The notes under the pieces: model-generated
Seen by the model: only the letters and a program-made list of their open reading frames with translations
Database searches by the model: none
Told to the model about the DNA's origin: nothing
Source: a virus
Virus record (IMG/VR): IMGVR_UViG_3300035698_013504
Location: 1-64,000 of that record
Length of the DNA: 64,000 bases
Strand: one strand, 5' to 3'
Position numbers and translations under genes: made by a program
Shown here: positions 22,976 through 30,312 of the stretch, piece by piece
Position numbering within the stretch: position 1 is the first letter of the stretch
How the letters are laid out: the number at the start of each line of letters is the position of its first letter

Positions 22976-23272
22976 ATGACAACGGACGAAACCAGGCTAC
23001 GGTATCGGATGCCAAGAGATATGCGTAGGCTTCCGTCAGAGGCGACGCGGCTGTCACAAGCCGATAAGGAAGATATATCGGCGATGTACGTCGAACCGGC
23101 CGATGAATACCAAAAGCGGATCGGGGACGCAATCCCCGCCCTCGCCGAAGGTAACGACCGGTGGCGCATTGAAGCCGAGCGTCAGCTTGAAGTAGATACC
23201 CGCCACATCCAGATGGTCCGGGAGAAGATCGAAGCTGCTAGACTCCGAAAAGCGTATCGGCGGCGATTTTAA
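22976..23272 (+). CDS. hypothetical basic helical protein (98 aa)
   Basis: The start ATG is four bases after the NADAR stop; CGGAAAG upstream is a weak ribosome site. Long charged helices (EIEAARLRKAYRRRF-like C-terminus) suggest a coiled coil or nucleic-acid contact. No family recognised. Confidence 0.58.
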   Translation: MTTDETRLRYRMPRDMRRLPSEATRLSQADKEDISAMYVEPADEYQKRIGDAIPALAEGNDRWRIEAERQLEVDTRHIQMVREKIEAARLRKAYRRRF

Positions 23273-23292
23273 CAGCCCAAAGGAGACTGCGT

Positions 23293-23778
23293 ATGTTCGA
23301 CCCCGACAGAATCATGTCCAACCCGTCTGACTATCGCGCAAAGATTACACTTCTCGAGATGACGCTGAACTATCTGATGGATCACGCAGACGATCTTCAC
23401 ATCGGCGCCCGCTACGACGACGACACGGAGGATCTTCTCTACGGTCTGCTCGACAAGATCGGTCACCTCAAGACCGGAGATGGAGAGACGGAGGACGGCT
23501 GGCCTTGCATTCATTGTGGTACCAACACGGTGGAGACTCTAAATGACGCCGTGGTCTGCGCCCACTGTCGGCGTCTCGGCCACGTCGAATTGGCCGCCCA
23601 GTCCGCTATGGGTACGTTGCTGCCGATGGACACAGAAAACCGGAAGCGGATGCTTCGGGGTCTTCATGACACGAACTTGCCGGTGTACACCCGCGTGCTC
23701 GAGAAACTTGAGGATCTCCACGCCGCAGCGACCGACATCCTACCAACAGAGGAGAGGCCCGATGGGGCTAAGCCCTAG
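23293..23778 (+). CDS. zinc-ribbon hypothetical protein (161 aa)
   Basis: AAAGGAGACTGCGT precedes the ATG. Residues ~71-95 contain CIHCGTNTV and VVCAHCRRLGH, two C-x2-C knuckles forming one zinc ribbon. Helices lie on either side (ITLLEMTLNYLMDHADDLH). The stop overlaps the next start by 17 bases. Function unknown. Confidence 0.65.
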   Translation: MFDPDRIMSNPSDYRAKITLLEMTLNYLMDHADDLHIGARYDDDTEDLLYGLLDKIGHLKTGDGETEDGWPCIHCGTNTVETLNDAVVCAHCRRLGHVELAAQSAMGTLLPMDTENRKRMLRGLHDTNLPVYTRVLEKLEDLHAAATDILPTEERPDGAKP

Positions 23779-24025
23779 GATCGTAAACTCTGCCGTAAAG
23801 CGTGGAGACGAGATATATACCGCCATCAGACACTCGAAGGCGATCCATATGGCCGCTATGGGCGGCTGGTCGCCCCCCATCACATCCAGCGAACAAGGGT
23901 TCGTTACGGATACAGGGGTTTTTGTTGACAGGCAGGAGGCATTCCGTATCGCGGTTGAGTGCGGGCAATTCACGCCTAAGCCTCACAGTTCGCGGAATAC
24001 GCTCTTCTCAGAAGATCTCTGGTAG
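23762..24025 (+). CDS. small hypothetical protein (87 aa)
   Basis: The ATG at 23762 lies inside the end of the previous gene, six bases after AGAGGAG, so translation is coupled. Sequence AVKRGDEIYTAIRHSKAIHM, then SEQGFVTDTGVFVDRQEAFR and IAVECGQ, reads as a real small domain of a type common in phage genomes. No biochemical function is known to me. Confidence 0.65.
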   Translation: MGLSPRIVNSAVKRGDEIYTAIRHSKAIHMAAMGGWSPPITSSEQGFVTDTGVFVDRQEAFRIAVECGQFTPKPHSSRNTLFSEDLW

Positions 24026-24038
24026 AAAGGACGCCGAT

Positions 24039-24878
24039 ATGGCGCGAACTATGTTGGAACGGCTCGTGGGATCGTCTGCTGCGACCCCAGCCCCTGAGCA
24101 TCCGCCGTTTTGGGTTGTCTATGACCCGGAGGAAGATAAGTACTGGATAGCCGAGGACGGGTGGACAGTGGACCTCGAGGATGCCCGGCCTTTTTCGGCG
24201 ATCGACGCGGCCGCCATACAGGTGATCCCGGGCGGTGATGGCAACGTTCTCCGTGAGATTTACCCGGCCAGATTCTCAATCTTCACCCCGACCTCGGCTC
24301 AGTTTTATGAGGTTGGTACCGGGTGGGGTTACTTTGAGCATGCGACAATGCTCTCACACCGCGAGACGATCGGATTCCACAAGCCCCGAGCGCCCGGGCT
24401 TAGGTCCACAAACGGGGTCGTATTCGTTAGAGAAGCACCGTGGGACTTCGAGTGGGACCCCGCAGTCATGTCACAGGTGGTCCTTGCGGAGCTAATGGAA
24501 GACAGCCCGCTCGTGACTATGCGGGATGTGGTCTACGCCTTCGAAACCGGCTCGGCTCTTGAAGGTGAATACATGGAGTTTTTGAGGAAGGTCGACGCCT
24601 GTCTGTCCTACCTACCCCGAGCGCCAGGCCTCTTCTCGTTTATGAGCGTTACGAGGATTGCCTTCGCCGGTGTAACCAGGTTTTCTAACACGAGCCCCCG
24701 TACATCGCGGAGGCTAAGTGCTTCTGCCGAGCGTGTGTTGGACCGCATTGCAGCAGCCCCTATGAGGCAGTACATCCGAGGAAGGATACGCAATGGAGAA
24801 CTCGTCATCCGAATCACCTACAGAACCGGAAGCTTCCGCAGAGGAACCGAAGAGTGTCGTATCCGATACACGGTTTAA
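24039..24878 (+). CDS. duplicated hypothetical protein, copy 1 (279 aa)
   Basis: The start ATG follows AGAAAGGACGCCGAT. Paralogue of the gene at 25055: both have a (P)FWVV-type opening (WVVYDPEEDKYWIAEDGW), a block WDFEWDPxx, and an end MxQYIRGRxxxxxxIRITYR. The WDFEWDP block and R-I-T-Y-R end are near-identical. The last 86 bases overlap a second gene in another frame, and that overlap is conserved in the other copy. Function unknown; no membrane segment. Confidence 0.68.
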   Translation: MARTMLERLVGSSAATPAPEHPPFWVVYDPEEDKYWIAEDGWTVDLEDARPFSAIDAAAIQVIPGGDGNVLREIYPARFSIFTPTSAQFYEVGTGWGYFEHATMLSHRETIGFHKPRAPGLRSTNGVVFVREAPWDFEWDPAVMSQVVLAELMEDSPLVTMRDVVYAFETGSALEGEYMEFLRKVDACLSYLPRAPGLFSFMSVTRIAFAGVTRFSNTSPRTSRRLSASAERVLDRIAAAPMRQYIRGRIRNGELVIRITYRTGSFRRGTEECRIRYTV

Positions 24879-25041
24879 GAGTCTCATCACGATGTGGGTC
24901 CGGCTGTTTCTATGCTGGTGTTTTGCCGTTTTAATCAAAAAGCTGACTCTCGGCGCGGGCTTCTCGGAGGACGTCTCCACCGTTTCGATGTTGGCGGCAT
25001 TATGCGCCGGTTGTTGGTTCTTCGTACGAAGAAGGGAATAG
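24793..25041 (+). CDS. small membrane protein overlapping copy 1 (82 aa)
   Basis: ATG after CGAGGAAGGATACGCA, a ribosome site that also encodes the R-G-R of the overlapping gene. The Ser/Glu-rich N-terminus (ENSSSESPTEPEASAEEP) is followed by two hydrophobic segments (MWVRLFLCWCFAVLI and VSMLAALCAGCWFFV). The analogous gene at 25767 starts at the same place in its partner, which supports translation. Confidence 0.6.
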   Translation: MENSSSESPTEPEASAEEPKSVVSDTRFKSLITMWVRLFLCWCFAVLIKKLTLGAGFSEDVSTVSMLAALCAGCWFFVRRRE

Positions 25042-25054
25042 AAAGGATGTTACG

Positions 25055-25852
25055 TTGATCGAGTTCAGACCTACCGGGCCGGGCGCTTTTATCGACTGGC
25101 CGCGTGCCGCCGAAGACCCGTACTGGATTGTCGTCAACCCGATAGACTCCGCGGGCTGGGACGGTGAAAACCCAATTCACCCGACCTGGGTTTCCTATGA
25201 CCGGGCAAAGCGGTTTACCATCCTTGAGGCGGCCTACATGCGCTCGGCGATGGTTACTGGCGGCATCGTGCGTGAAGTGACACCAAATCGGTATACAATC
25301 ATCCGACCCCGTTACGATGGGTTTTGGAAGATTGGCGCCGGGTGGGAACATTTCCGGGAGTGTACCAAGTTTTTACCGGAGGATAAGATCGGATTCCACC
25401 TGCCCGTACAGGGGTCACGGTGGTGCCCGATAGACCCGTGGGACTTCGAGTGGGACCCGGACCTTACTTTGGGCGATCTCGCGGCAGATTTGATGGAACA
25501 AGACGGAGCTACTCTTGAAGGGGCACGGGCTGCCGTAAACACCGAAGAGAATCTGGAGTTAGGGTTTTCCGGGTTCCTTGCTTATGCAAACGCGTATCTC
25601 CGCCAATTAAACGCGCATACGTTGCGTATCTCAGCGACCCCCATCGTCGAGACATTAACGTATGGGGATGCCCGTGAATATGTTACAGACGCGCGCGGCG
25701 TTGGGAACGTGCTGAATCGCGCGGTTGTTTCGCCCATGTGGCAGTACATCAGAGGAAGGTTTCAAGATGAAATCATCTACATCAGAATCACGTACCGAGT
25801 TGGACGAGATATCGGCGGCACGGAAGACATCTACATTCGGGCGATTGCTTAG
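25055..25852 (+). CDS. duplicated hypothetical protein, copy 2 (265 aa)
   Basis: TTG start with AAAGG eight bases upstream; no ATG lies nearby. Compared with copy 1 it matches at IDWPRAAEDPYWIVV, RFTILEAAYMRSA, VREVTPNRYTIIRP, WDFEWDPDLTLGDL and MWQYIRGRFQDEIIYIRITY. It lies 13 bases after the small membrane gene, so the two-gene cassette was duplicated as a block. Confidence 0.68.
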   Translation: MIEFRPTGPGAFIDWPRAAEDPYWIVVNPIDSAGWDGENPIHPTWVSYDRAKRFTILEAAYMRSAMVTGGIVREVTPNRYTIIRPRYDGFWKIGAGWEHFRECTKFLPEDKIGFHLPVQGSRWCPIDPWDFEWDPDLTLGDLAADLMEQDGATLEGARAAVNTEENLELGFSGFLAYANAYLRQLNAHTLRISATPIVETLTYGDAREYVTDARGVGNVLNRAVVSPMWQYIRGRFQDEIIYIRITYRVGRDIGGTEDIYIRAIA

Positions 25853-25994
25853 CTGGCTTGTTGGTGTTGTTCGGCGGTGGCGTCAGCGTCGTGAAGATGC
25901 CAGCCTAGCTCGCGCCGTGGCCGCGTTCAAGAAGGAGAGGCTCGCTATGTTCATCTTCTGCGAGCGCATATCCGAGTTCGATAGAACGAGATAG
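25767..25994 (+). CDS. small basic protein overlapping copy 2 (75 aa)
   Basis: ATG after AGAGGAAGGTTTCAAG, in the same relative position as the 24793 gene. The N-terminus KSSTSESRTELDEISAARKT is Ser/Glu-rich like its partner. One hydrophobic stretch (FGRLLSWLVGVV) is followed by a strongly basic run (RRWRQRREDASLARA). It overlaps the end of copy 2 by 86 bases in a different frame. Confidence 0.57.
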   Translation: MKSSTSESRTELDEISAARKTSTFGRLLSWLVGVVRRWRQRREDASLARAVAAFKKERLAMFIFCERISEFDRTR

Positions 25995-26018
25995 CTGGCA
26001 GAGATAGCCGACTTCCGC

Positions 26019-26228
26019 GTGAGTTCCTTGACGTTCTACACCAACCTTGTCGAGGCGGCCCGGTGCGGGGTGCGTAGCGCGAGCTTAACAGACGAGATCG
26101 CCGACGTCCTAATCCGCGCGGATAACGTCTACAGGTGTCACGACCCGCTTGAAGGTAACTACGCCAACGACACGCACGGGTGGATTGGTACCAGACCGCC
26201 CAGGAAGCGATTCGGCTCGTACAAGTAA
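26019..26228 (+). CDS. possible small hypothetical protein (69 aa)
   Basis: GTG start with no good ribosome site, so the start is uncertain. The segment LTDEIADVLIRADNVYRCHD followed by GNYANDTHGWIGTRPP looks protein-like. It ends 16 bases before a strong terminator, in line with being the last gene of the unit. Confidence 0.48.
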   Translation: MSSLTFYTNLVEAARCGVRSASLTDEIADVLIRADNVYRCHDPLEGNYANDTHGWIGTRPPRKRFGSYK

Positions 26229-26244
26229 TCCGCAACGAAACGAA

Positions 26245-26280
26245 AGAGGGGGAGGGCTTACGCCTTCCCCTCTTTTTTTA
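26245..26280 (+). terminator. strong rho-independent terminator
   Basis: GAGGGGGAGGGC - TTAC - GCCTTCCCCTC followed by seven T residues. It ends the accessory unit upstream and is one of the clearest intrinsic terminators in the window. Confidence 0.9.
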
Positions 26281-26328
26281 GGTATCCACAGGTGCTTAAT
26301 AAACGCGCGTTCTTGGTTAGTATTATTT

Positions 26329-26372
26329 GAGAGACAGGTACATATGCCATTCGTGCATATGCCAGATCTCTC
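26329..26372 (+). promoter_or_regulatory. long dyad in the leader of the 26399 gene
   Basis: GAGAGA...CATATGC - CATTCGT - GCATATG...TCTCTC forms a nested inverted repeat between the terminator and the next start. It could be an operator for a dimeric regulator or an mRNA leader hairpin. An A/T-rich stretch (TAGTATTATTTGA, 26319-26330) just upstream resembles GTTATCATTACTTGA at 30230-30244 and may be the promoter. Confidence 0.5.
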
Positions 26373-26398
26373 ATGTCATTCCTATCAGGGGAATAACC

Positions 26399-26728
26399 GT
26401 GGCGAATCTGACCAAGGCCGTTGATGTCCGGACTGTGTGTGAGCCCTCCGACGAAGATCAGTCGGAGCGTAAGTTGTCGATGCGCTTGATCGAGCGCACG
26501 CGTGACGGCCGCCGCGTAGTGCGGTATCTCGACGGTTCCGAGAGGTATCTCGGCGCAGTGATCTGTACCGACTGTGGTGAGACCTTCAAGGTCACCACCG
26601 AGCGTGAGATGTTGTTCACGCGGTGCAGCGCGTGCCAGCGGGCACACAAGAAGTTCTTCGGGGGCAGCAAAGGCATCCCCAGCAGGGGCCGTTCCTATAT
26701 CAGGGTGCGATCGCGATCGCGCCGGTAG
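26399..26728 (+). CDS. zinc-ribbon protein with basic tail (109 aa)
   Basis: GTG start nine bases after CAGGGG. The C-terminal half has CTDCGETFKV and RCSACQRAHKKFF, a four-cysteine zinc ribbon, then a very basic end (YIRVRSRSRR). The N-terminal half is charged (RLIERTRDGRRVVRYLDG). A small nucleic-acid-binding protein is likely. A degraded copy of its zinc-ribbon coding region lies just downstream. Confidence 0.66.
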   Translation: MANLTKAVDVRTVCEPSDEDQSERKLSMRLIERTRDGRRVVRYLDGSERYLGAVICTDCGETFKVTTEREMLFTRCSACQRAHKKFFGGSKGIPSRGRSYIRVRSRSRR

Positions 26729-27011
26729 GGACACGTAGGAGAGGCATCTGACGGCCTTGCCAACTGTGGTGAGACCTTTAAGGTCACCGCGGCCAGTCAG
26801 ATGTTGTGAGCGCGTAGCGGCGATGTAACGCACGCGTACACGGGCAGACAGGCATCCAGAGGCAACCCTCGCCGGAGGCACCCCTAGGGTCAGGCGACGT
26901 AGGCTGGGTGAAGCGGGAAAGCAAAACGCATAGGAAGACCAAGAGAACACGAGCCTGGCGCGCACACTCTGCGCCAGCGCTCTTGGTCCTGCGTTTGAAC
27001 CTTTCTCCACG
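26729..27011. other. intergenic stretch with gene remnant
   Basis: No intact gene is supported. It holds the decayed zinc-ribbon duplicate at 26763-26816 and otherwise looks like non-coding or eroded sequence. A short plus-strand frame at 26908 is Arg/Ser-rich and runs through the following terminator, so it is not accepted as a gene. Confidence 0.5.
26763..26816 (+). pseudogene. degraded duplicate of part of the preceding zinc-ribbon gene
   Basis: CTGTGGTGAGACCTTTAAGG and the following bases repeat, with changes, the stretch at ~26571-26624 of the upstream gene. In the copy the frame reads CGETFKVTAASQML and then hits a TGA. No start codon precedes it. Confidence 0.6.
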
Positions 27012-27055
27012 GAGCCTCGGCCTACGGGCCGGGGCTCGCCCTCTCCTCTTCTTTA
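27012..27055 (+). terminator. rho-independent terminator
   Basis: GAGCCTCGGCC - TACG - GGCCGGGGCTC, an 11-bp stem with one G-T pair and a tetraloop, followed by a C/T-rich tail ending TCTTCTTTAG. Confidence 0.8.
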
Positions 27056-27068
27056 GCTACGGCCCTAG

Positions 27069-27089
27069 ATCGGTTACTATAGTCTGGAG
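27069..27089 (+). promoter_or_regulatory. conserved phage promoter-like motif (variant)
   Basis: ATCGGTTACTATAGTCTGGAG differs from the sites at 2302 and 18391 only in the flanks and at two positions after CTATAG. It stands between a terminator and the next gene, as expected for a promoter. Confidence 0.5.
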
Positions 27090-27115
27090 TCCACCTGTTA
27101 GCTAAGGAGCACTCT

Positions 27116-27388
27116 GTGAGTAAGTCACCAGACGATGTAGATCAGGCCGTTGTCGGGATTATTCGGGCTTGTGCCCTTTCACTATCTGACGACTTCGGCT
27201 TAGAGCCTACGTCGCGTAAAGCGATGGACGTCGGAGTTCATCGTGTTTTGCTTCGCCAAGTGTGGTCCCTACTTACTCCTAGCCTGCGCGCGCAGGCGGT
27301 AGAGCTCACGACGACGGAAATGCTGGACACGCTGCGTGGCCAGTGGGGAAAGAACAAGGAGAAGGATAAGGATGGCAACCGTAAGTAG
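27116..27388 (+). CDS. hypothetical protein (90 aa)
   Basis: GTG start after TAAGGAGCACTCT. Helical (DDVDQAVVGIIRACALSLSD; EMLDTLRGQWGKNKEKDK). It overlaps the next gene by 17 bases. No family recognised. First gene of the 27-29 kb unit. Confidence 0.6.
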   Translation: MSKSPDDVDQAVVGIIRACALSLSDDFGLEPTSRKAMDVGVHRVLLRQVWSLLTPSLRAQAVELTTTEMLDTLRGQWGKNKEKDKDGNRK

Positions 27389-28265
27389 CGTGACAGTCGG
27401 CTGTATCTGCCGCAACTGCGCTGAGGAGGTGCGGCCGGTGATGATCATACGCGATCAGCGTATATCGTTGGAGACACCCGCGTCGTGCCACAAGTGTGGT
27501 GTAAACCTCGTAGAAGCTGCGTCGTTGGTGTTTGACGGGCTTGATGGAATGCCTGACCTGTTCAGCGTCCCCGAACCCGAGGCCACGCCTGCGGCCGCCG
27601 ATGGTTCGAGCGCGGCCCAGGGCAGTCCCACGTCCGGAGAAGGCGCTCCGCACGCACTCGTTGGTAATCGACTGGTCATCAGTGATGTCCAGCCCGAGCT
27701 ACCGTCGGCGGCGGACGCAAGACCCGCCCCGAGACCCCTCCGGAGGTCCAGCTCGGATGACACCCGGGCGCCAGCGGCACCGACGCGGACAGACCGTCCC
27801 GAAGGCCCCCCGCCGGGTGATGATATCTTGGATGGTCTTCTGCGCTCAAGCTCGGACATGGCCCGCGAGGCTGTCGCACCCCCGGCACGTCCCACGGCGG
27901 TGCCTACCCAGGCGCCCTCAACGGACCAGATGGTTCCGGTCGCCGGTAGCGAGACCGTTAACCAGTTGTTGGAAGGCGGCCCGAGGTTCGAGCATGACTG
28001 TGATGGATGTGCGCACCGCGGTACTGTCGGTACGACAACGGGTCGTGTCTTTGATCTGTACACCTGTACCAATGGTGGCAGCATGACGATCTTGGCCAGA
28101 TTCGGCAGTGGCAGCAGTGAGTACGTGTCGGGTCTGTACGCGGACAACCTCGTACTGATCCACGTGGTCTTGTTGGCCGTACAGCAGGGTGACGACAACC
28201 CGCTTCTCCGTGAGCGTTACGACAACCTGCTGGCTACGGGCCACCGGCCGCTGGAGGCCAGCTAG
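27372..28265 (+). CDS. two-domain protein with N-terminal zinc ribbon and long linker (297 aa)
   Basis: The ATG at 27372 lies inside the previous gene after GGAGAAGGATAAGG. Residues ~9-45 hold CICRNC and CHKCG, a four-cysteine ribbon. Residues ~65-190 are Pro/Ala/Ser/Arg-rich and probably disordered. The C-terminal domain (~200-290) has CDGCAHRGTVG, DLYTC, ARFGSGSSEYVSG and a helix VLIHVVLLAVQQ. Function unknown. Confidence 0.65.
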   Translation: MATVSSVTVGCICRNCAEEVRPVMIIRDQRISLETPASCHKCGVNLVEAASLVFDGLDGMPDLFSVPEPEATPAAADGSSAAQGSPTSGEGAPHALVGNRLVISDVQPELPSAADARPAPRPLRRSSSDDTRAPAAPTRTDRPEGPPPGDDILDGLLRSSSDMAREAVAPPARPTAVPTQAPSTDQMVPVAGSETVNQLLEGGPRFEHDCDGCAHRGTVGTTTGRVFDLYTCTNGGSMTILARFGSGSSEYVSGLYADNLVLIHVVLLAVQQGDDNPLLRERYDNLLATGHRPLEAS

Positions 28266-28301
28266 GCGGACACATACCTCGAGCCCAATGTAAGGGATTC
28301 G

Positions 28302-28844
28302 TTGGATCACGTGCTTCTCGCTATGGAGGCGCATAAGGGTCAATACCGGAAGAACGGTGTTGACCCTTACGTCACTCACCCTATCCGCGTGGCTAGGCAG
28401 GTTACCTATTCTGCCTGTGGCGTGAGCGGAGTGACTGTCCCTCAAATGTGGGTTAGTGCCGCACTACTTCACGATGTTCATGAAGATACGTCTATGGACC
28501 TCCACGCGATCGGTGTACACAGCTCTGTCGTTAACATTGTTAACGCGCTCACCCATGTGGGTCGGTCCAGCCACGCTAAGATGGATGCCGTCGAGAAGAT
28601 TTGCGGTCACCCAGGAGCCATAATGGTTAAGATGGCGGATCGTCTTGACAACACGGGTTACGAGTTGGACGACGAGCACTCGAGGGAATACCGCCTACGT
28701 CACACCGTTCGGCAATCAACTCGGTTGTTGCTTGCGTACGCGGCTGATGCGGAGTTTCGTGGTGTCAAATGGTTCAAAGACTCAATCGTTTACGCAAGAC
28801 TAACCTACATGCTTGAACAGGCCGACAGAGAGGCGAAGGGATGA
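28302..28844 (+). CDS. HD-domain hydrolase, SpoT/MESH1-like (180 aa)
   Basis: TTG start after AAGGGATTCG. Motifs in order: the opening MEAHKGQYRKNGVDPYVTHPIRVA, quoted as AHKGQYRKNG + YVTHPIRVA (H and the substrate-site region), the metal-binding HD in ALLHDVHEDT, and VKMADRLDNT with the distal Asp. These match Mn-dependent (p)ppGpp hydrolases and MESH1. A small stand-alone form in a phage could lower alarmone levels in the host or hydrolyse another nucleotide. The synthetase domain is absent. The stop overlaps the next gene by four bases. Confidence 0.78.
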   Translation: MDHVLLAMEAHKGQYRKNGVDPYVTHPIRVARQVTYSACGVSGVTVPQMWVSAALLHDVHEDTSMDLHAIGVHSSVVNIVNALTHVGRSSHAKMDAVEKICGHPGAIMVKMADRLDNTGYELDDEHSREYRLRHTVRQSTRLLLAYAADAEFRGVKWFKDSIVYARLTYMLEQADREAKG

Positions 28845-29284
28845 ATTACCGCTCGCAAGTGCAGGACGACGACGAAGAACCCGCCGACGAGTATCCGTTG
28901 CCACAGGAGGGTGTCGACTACGAGAATGTAGGCGATCCCCCTCCCATCGATCCTAACGAGGATCTCGGCACGACCACGATGCCCTTTGGCAAACACAAAG
29001 GCAAGACGTTTGATGAGCTTGCCCAAGAGATCCCGAGCTACCTCGAGTGGGCTCGGGACAAGATGACGAATGAGATTGGTGATCTTATCCGTCGTTACAT
29101 TGAGAAGAACCCGGATGTCATACCCGTTGTTGGCGACTACTGTCTTCCGTTCGGGAAACACAGCGGTCGAACCCTCTACGAGTTAGAGGCTGACGACGAA
29201 GCGAGCTACATCACGTGGCTTGCCGAGAATACCACGGGCATGTCAAGGGACAAAGCCCGCGAGTTTCTTGGGTACGATGACTAA
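28841..29284 (+). CDS. protein with two ExoX-C/DUF3820-like repeats (147 aa)
   Basis: ATGA overlap with the HD gene. Two copies of the short motif are seen: MPFGKHKGKTFDEL...YLEWA (~residues 46-70) and LPFGKHSGRTLYEL...YITWLAEN (~107-130). This F-G-K-H-x-G-x-T module occurs at the C-terminus of exonuclease X and in small stand-alone phage proteins, where it probably binds DNA or a protein partner. The N-terminal 40 residues are acidic. No nuclease domain is attached. Confidence 0.68.
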   Translation: MNYRSQVQDDDEEPADEYPLPQEGVDYENVGDPPPIDPNEDLGTTTMPFGKHKGKTFDELAQEIPSYLEWARDKMTNEIGDLIRRYIEKNPDVIPVVGDYCLPFGKHSGRTLYELEADDEASYITWLAENTTGMSRDKAREFLGYDD

Positions 29285-29292
29285 CGTTTGTA

Positions 29293-29305
29293 ACGCGTTG
29301 CTATT
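29293..29305 (+). promoter_or_regulatory. ACGCGTTGCTATT motif after the gene
   Basis: Shares ACGCGTT(A/G)CTAT with the promoter-like sites at 2302, 18391 and 33614. Here it is followed at once by a terminator hairpin, so if it is a promoter it may be inactive or attenuated. Confidence 0.35.
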
Positions 29306-29308
29306 CCG

Positions 29309-29334
29309 GCCGAACATTGTGTTCGGCTTTTTTC
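29309..29334 (+). terminator. rho-independent terminator
   Basis: GCCGAACA - TTG - TGTTCGGC followed by TTTTTTCG. A perfect 8-bp stem with a T-run. Confidence 0.9.
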
Positions 29335-29359
29335 GTCTGTACTTACGGAGGGCGTATCA

Positions 29360-30046
29360 ATGAGGAAGCGTGAGATTTTTCTGTTGCTGGGCGTAACCGT
29401 ACTGGCGTCGATTTTGTCGTCGCTGGTGGCGACTGTCCTCTGTCTGAGGCCGCCGCAGTACGTGATGTCCCCCGACATCCGCAAGTTGTCCATCGAGACC
29501 GTGATGGTCCAGGAGTCTTCGGCCGCCGTTCTGTTTGAGCGGAAGCGGAGAGAAGGCTGGGCCCACTTCGATCGCGACTACGAAGAGACGCTGAGGCCAC
29601 TCTTTGACGCCATCTGTGTCATTGAATCCAATAACGATAACAACGCCGTTGGCAAGAACTCCGAACTCGGCGCCGCTCAGATCACCGAGATCTGTCTGGA
29701 GGACTGTAACCGGATCGTGGGTGAAACGCGGTGGACGCTGGAAGACCGGCGATCGCGAGAGAGATCCTTTGAGATGTTTTGCCTCTATTCTCGATCCTAC
29801 GCCAAGCGGCTGCGAGGTTACGCCAACATCACTGTTTACGAGGCGGTTGCCCGCATCTGGAATGGCGGCCCGACCGGCCATACGAAGAAGGTCACGGTGC
29901 CCTACTGGCACAAGGTTCGTAAGGTTCTTGCAACGGGAGGACACGATGCACAAGATAAGCGTGGTTCAGGGGCCACGGCTAGTCGAGGCATTAAACTCGC
30001 CTCCGATGGGTCCCGGCTTTCCCGCCGACCTCGTGATCAAGGCTGA
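29360..30046 (+). CDS. membrane-anchored lytic transglycosylase-like protein (228 aa)
   Basis: ATG after ACGGAGGGCGTATCA. Residues 6-28 (IFLLLGVTVLASILSSLVAT) are a signal anchor. The central AICVIESNNDNNAVGKNSEL - GAAQIT block matches the catalytic-Glu region of lysozyme/SLT-type enzymes (E in IES, then G-x-x-Q-I). Later AVARIWNGGPTGHTKK fits the substrate-side W-N-G-G element. The last ~34 codons overlap the next gene and look unconserved. Role: peptidoglycan cleavage in lysis or entry. Confidence 0.68.
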   Translation: MRKREIFLLLGVTVLASILSSLVATVLCLRPPQYVMSPDIRKLSIETVMVQESSAAVLFERKRREGWAHFDRDYEETLRPLFDAICVIESNNDNNAVGKNSELGAAQITEICLEDCNRIVGETRWTLEDRRSRERSFEMFCLYSRSYAKRLRGYANITVYEAVARIWNGGPTGHTKKVTVPYWHKVRKVLATGGHDAQDKRGSGATASRGIKLASDGSRLSRRPRDQG

Positions 30047-30161
30047 CCGCATGGAGACGTGGGGTACAAGCCTCAATGATGCTGGCCCCGACTTCTGCGA
30101 GTTCCGGCTGTTTAACGCTAAGGGTGTGACGATCGGTACCCGGCGCGTCGACGGTTTCTGA
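29946..30161 (+). CDS. small hypothetical protein (71 aa)
   Basis: ATG five bases after GGGAGGACAC, a very good ribosome site, although it lies 101 bases inside the upstream gene. Sequence HKISVVQGPRLVEALNS, then FCEFRLFNAKGVTIGTRRVDG looks like a small beta protein. It ends just before a perfect terminator. Confidence 0.6.
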   Translation: MHKISVVQGPRLVEALNSPPMGPGFPADLVIKADRMETWGTSLNDAGPDFCEFRLFNAKGVTIGTRRVDGF

Positions 30162-30168
30162 CTGGAAC

Positions 30169-30200
30169 GGGGGCCCGAGAGGGCCCCCTTTCCCCTCTTT
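30169..30200 (+). terminator. rho-independent terminator
   Basis: GGGGGCCC - GAGA - GGGCCCCC followed by TTTCCCCTCTTTT. Perfect 8-bp GC stem. Confidence 0.9.
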
Positions 30201-30312
30201 TAGATGTCCTTAATTACGGGCATATAGCGGTTATCATTACTTGAACCATGTGCGCTATTTGTCCTTTCAGGGCATAGTGTCGCCGCGTTCATACCCTATA
30301 GAGGACATCCTG

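Noticed and set aside
26908-27105. 65-residue plus-strand frame
   Set aside because: Arg/Ser/Leu-rich translation, runs through the terminator hairpin at 27012, no ribosome site.
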